Shown here: positions 18,679 to 20,767 of the stretch, piece by piece
Layout of the letters: each line of letters opens with the position of its first letter
Position numbering within the stretch: position 1 is the first letter of the stretch
Source: Penium margaritaceum
Lineage: Eukaryota > Streptophyta > Zygnematophyceae > Desmidiales > Peniaceae
NCBI GenBank assembly: GCA_023375785.1
Contig: SZWC01016323.1
Location: forward strand, 42,564-63,330
Direction of reading: 5' to 3'
DNA: 20,767 nucleotides
Notes under the pieces: generated by a model
Database searches by the model: none
Seen by the model: only the letters and a program-made list of their open reading frames with translations
Told to the model about the DNA's origin: nothing
Made by a program: the position numbers and the translations under genes

Positions 18679-20545
18679 GTGTATGGTTTAGGGGTGACTG
18701 GCAATAAATGTGCAATACCACCCCCACTTGCACCCCTGCCTATGTCTCCGTCATTTCTTGAGGACTCACCAAACCTTCTGCCTTGTTATCCCCTGCCTCC
18801 ACGTGCTTCATTTCTCCCCCACAAAGGCCCCCAAAACCCGGGTCAAGTCCAAGGTCGTCACTTCTTTCACCCTGAGTTTTACTATGTCATTGAAACTTGA
18901 ACTGAGCACCTGTTCATTGGTGCCCCTATGATTGCTGCTCACGCTCTTACAGTCACGTCCACTCCACCCGCTTCGTCTCCCCACCTACCCCTTGATGAAT
19001 CCGTTACCCTCGTGCTTTCTGATGCTCTTGCTCATCTGGAAACCACTGCCTCTTACATGGCTTGCATTGTGGAGTTAGCCACTCTAACTGAGAATGGTGT
19101 GATTGAGCTCGCCGACGTTCCCCTTGGTCGTATGAAAATTAAATCCAAGTGGTCCCTTCATATGAAGTTCACTGCTGCTAGCGCCCTGGACTGGTACAAG
19201 GCTCGCCTCACTGCCAAAGGGTTGTCCCAGATCCCTAGCATCAACTTTGGTGACATTTAAAACCCAGTCGGCTGTCCTTATGATGAGCCTAGTTGTCTTT
19301 TGTTTCACAACTTACTTTCAAGAGAAGATTCATCACATGAAAAACACCTCAATCCAAGTTTGCCATGGTAAGGAGCTCTACGTGCTCCAGCCCCCTGGTT
19401 TTCCCACTAGTTTGAAGAAGGAAGACTGCCTCCTCTGTGTGTTGTATGGTCTCCGCCAGTCTCCTGATTTCTAGAATATGGAACTTTACCCTGGTTTTTT
19501 GAGGTTTTGCCCTAGTCATTCTGACCCCTCCTTTATAGTCGGTGAAACAACTACAATGTTGAAATACACCATTCTCATATATGTCAAAGACTTTTTCATT
19601 ACCCTGCCCTCCTCCTTAGCAATCATCGAGGCCAAAAAATTCCTATCCTTTGCAAACTGCATGAAGGATCTTGGTCTTGTGGCCATGTTTCTTAGTTTGC
19701 AGATTGAGCGGCTCATTGGCTCTCTCCTTGTCCACTAGGAGCACTATTTGCAAAACCTCGCAGACTGCTTCTACTATGTTGTTGACCAGTAACGCCCCTT
19801 TCCTGCTGCCTCCTCTCCAATCCCTATGGGCATCCTACTTGCCCTCTGTGCGGCTCACAATACAAATTTGGGTGAGACCAAGTCCATCNCAGCCCCCTGG
19901 TTTTCCCACTAGTTTGAAGAAGGAAGACTGCCTCCTCTGTGTGTTGTATGGTCTCCGCCAGTCTCCTGATTTCTAGAATATGGAACTTTACCCTGGTTTT
20001 TTGAGGTTTTGCCCTAGTCATTCTGACCCCTCCTTTATAGTCGGTGAAACAACTACAATGTTGAAATACACCATTCTCATATATGTCAAAGACTTTTTCA
20101 TTACCCTGCCCTCCTCCTTAGCAATCATCGAGGCCAAAAAATTCCTATCCTTTGCAAACTGCATGAAGGATCTTGGTCTTGTGGCCATGTTTCTTAGTTT
20201 GCAGATTGAGCGGCTCATTGGCTCTCTCCTTGTCCACTAGGAGCACTATTTGCAAAACCTCGCAGACTGCTTCTACTATGTTGTTGACCAGTAACGCCCC
20301 TTTCCTGCTGCCTCCTCTCCAATCCCTATGGGCATCCTACTTGCCCTCTGTGCGGCTCACAATACAAATTTGGGTGAGACCAAGTCCATCGTCACTTGCA
20401 AGTCCATCATCAGAGCACTCACATACTTGGCTGGAACCTACTTTCTGGACATTGCCTATGCAATGAATTTCCTTCCTTAGTACGCTCACGAGCCTCTTAC
20501 CACTCACCTCTATGCCGTCATCTTTGTCTTGCATTACGTCCTAAT
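18679..20545 (+). pseudogene. pol: Copia reverse transcriptase, dead and frameshifted
   Basis: The frame from 18679 gives a linker, then (after a TGA at 18898) MACIVELATL, IELADVPLGRMKIKSKW and WYKARLTAKGLSQIP, all typical of the copia RT N-terminus. It stops at TAA 19258. The homology then moves by one frame: HHMKNTSIQ (the usual Asp-Val before Lys is missing, so the first catalytic Asp is lost), ELYVLQPPGF, CVLYGLRQSP, and the catalytic YVDD box read as YVKD at 19580-19591. Later motifs are a Gln-to-TAG site in the xxQxxYL motif (19736) and LTYLAG followed by DIAYAMNFL. Stops in these domains are TAG at 19472, 19736 and 20478 and TAA at 19258 and 19790. Two lost catalytic Asp residues mean no RT activity. 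Confidence 0.88.
19388..20390 (+). other. Assembly join: one N flanked by an exact 501-bp duplicate
   Basis: Bases 19388-19888 reappear as 19890-20390, with a constant offset of 502, and the copies abut at the single N at 19889. The two 86-codon frames at 19478 and 19980 are identical. The copia motif order would be doubled if this were real, whereas dropping one copy gives a normal order with the frame continuing past 20390. An unmerged contig overlap is by far the best explanation. Confidence 0.93.
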
Positions 20546-20555
20546 TATGCCTCGT

Positions 20556-20767
20556 CATATCTGCATCTACATAAATATCTATATCAATATTTATATCTAT
20601 GTCTATATCTATTTCTACATCTATATCTATATCTATATCTATATCTATGTCTATATCTATATCTATATCTATATCTATACCTATATCTATATCTATATCT
20701 ATATCTATATATATATCTATATCTATATCTGTATCTATATCTATATCTATATCTATATCTATATCTA
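20556..20767. repeat. Hexanucleotide microsatellite (TATATC)n
   Basis: Imperfect at first (CATATCTGCATCTACATAAA), it becomes a near-pure (ATCTAT)n run with scattered variants (ATGTCT, ATACCT, ATATAT). It continues to the window end, so the full length is unknown. It directly abuts the truncated reverse transcriptase fragment. Confidence 0.95.

Larger units (their letters stand above)
18679..20555 (+). mobile_element. Ty1/copia-type retrotransposon fragment 2 (linker and reverse transcriptase)
   Basis: This is a plus-strand fragment starting in a Pro-rich linker-like segment and continuing into the copia reverse transcriptase family. It stops, before any RNase H motif, at a TATATC microsatellite. 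Its orientation matches fragment 1, and its domain content follows where fragment 1 leaves off. About 500 bp appear twice because of the N at 19889. No LTR, primer-binding site or terminal repeat was seen. Confidence 0.88.

Overview
This window looks like nuclear DNA from a eukaryote. It is almost entirely repetitive: several unrelated-length satellite arrays, a coding-like minisatellite, a terminal microsatellite, and two decayed pieces of a Ty1/copia-type retrotransposon. I found no intact protein gene, tRNA, rRNA or bacterial operon structure. Ty1/copia elements occur in plants, algae, fungi and animals, so the host lineage cannot be fixed from this sequence. Two single-N positions (843 and 19889) are each flanked by near-perfect direct duplications and look like unmerged contig overlaps, not biology.

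Layout. 1-1795: satellite A, about 235-bp tandem units built from nested inverted repeats. 1827-2207: a hairpin at the array edge, then two diverged 177-bp-spaced copies of a GC-rich stem-loop unit. 2513-4420: roughly 127 units of a 15-bp minisatellite that is open in all six frames. 4766-7480: first copia fragment (pre-integrase segment, integrase core, long pyrimidine-rich Pro/Ser linker). 7483-7930, 9660-13310 and 15925-17045: satellite B in +, -, + orientation; the middle array is a higher-order repeat (alternating about 395/140 bp) that switches to plain about 140-bp monomers. 13500-15800: satellite C, which starts with irregular spacing and becomes a strict 127-129-bp array. 7931-9660 and 17046-18678: lower-copy spacer with no recognisable gene. 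18679-20545: second copia fragment (linker and reverse transcriptase), followed directly by a TATATC-type microsatellite that runs to the window end.

The most interesting points are these. The three satellite families share a G-rich box made of iterated GTGTATGRGG motifs. A 68-bp leader, ending in a stop codon and a purine tract, sits at the start of satellite B at two places in opposite orientation, with a remnant at a third. The two copia fragments carry complementary domains in the same orientation, so one element may have been split by about 11 kb of satellite. The in-frame stops in the motif-aligned copia domains are only TAG (8) and TAA (3), two of the TAGs at positions that are normally Gln. 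The twin stem-loop at 1.9-2.15 kb shows one compensatory base-pair change.
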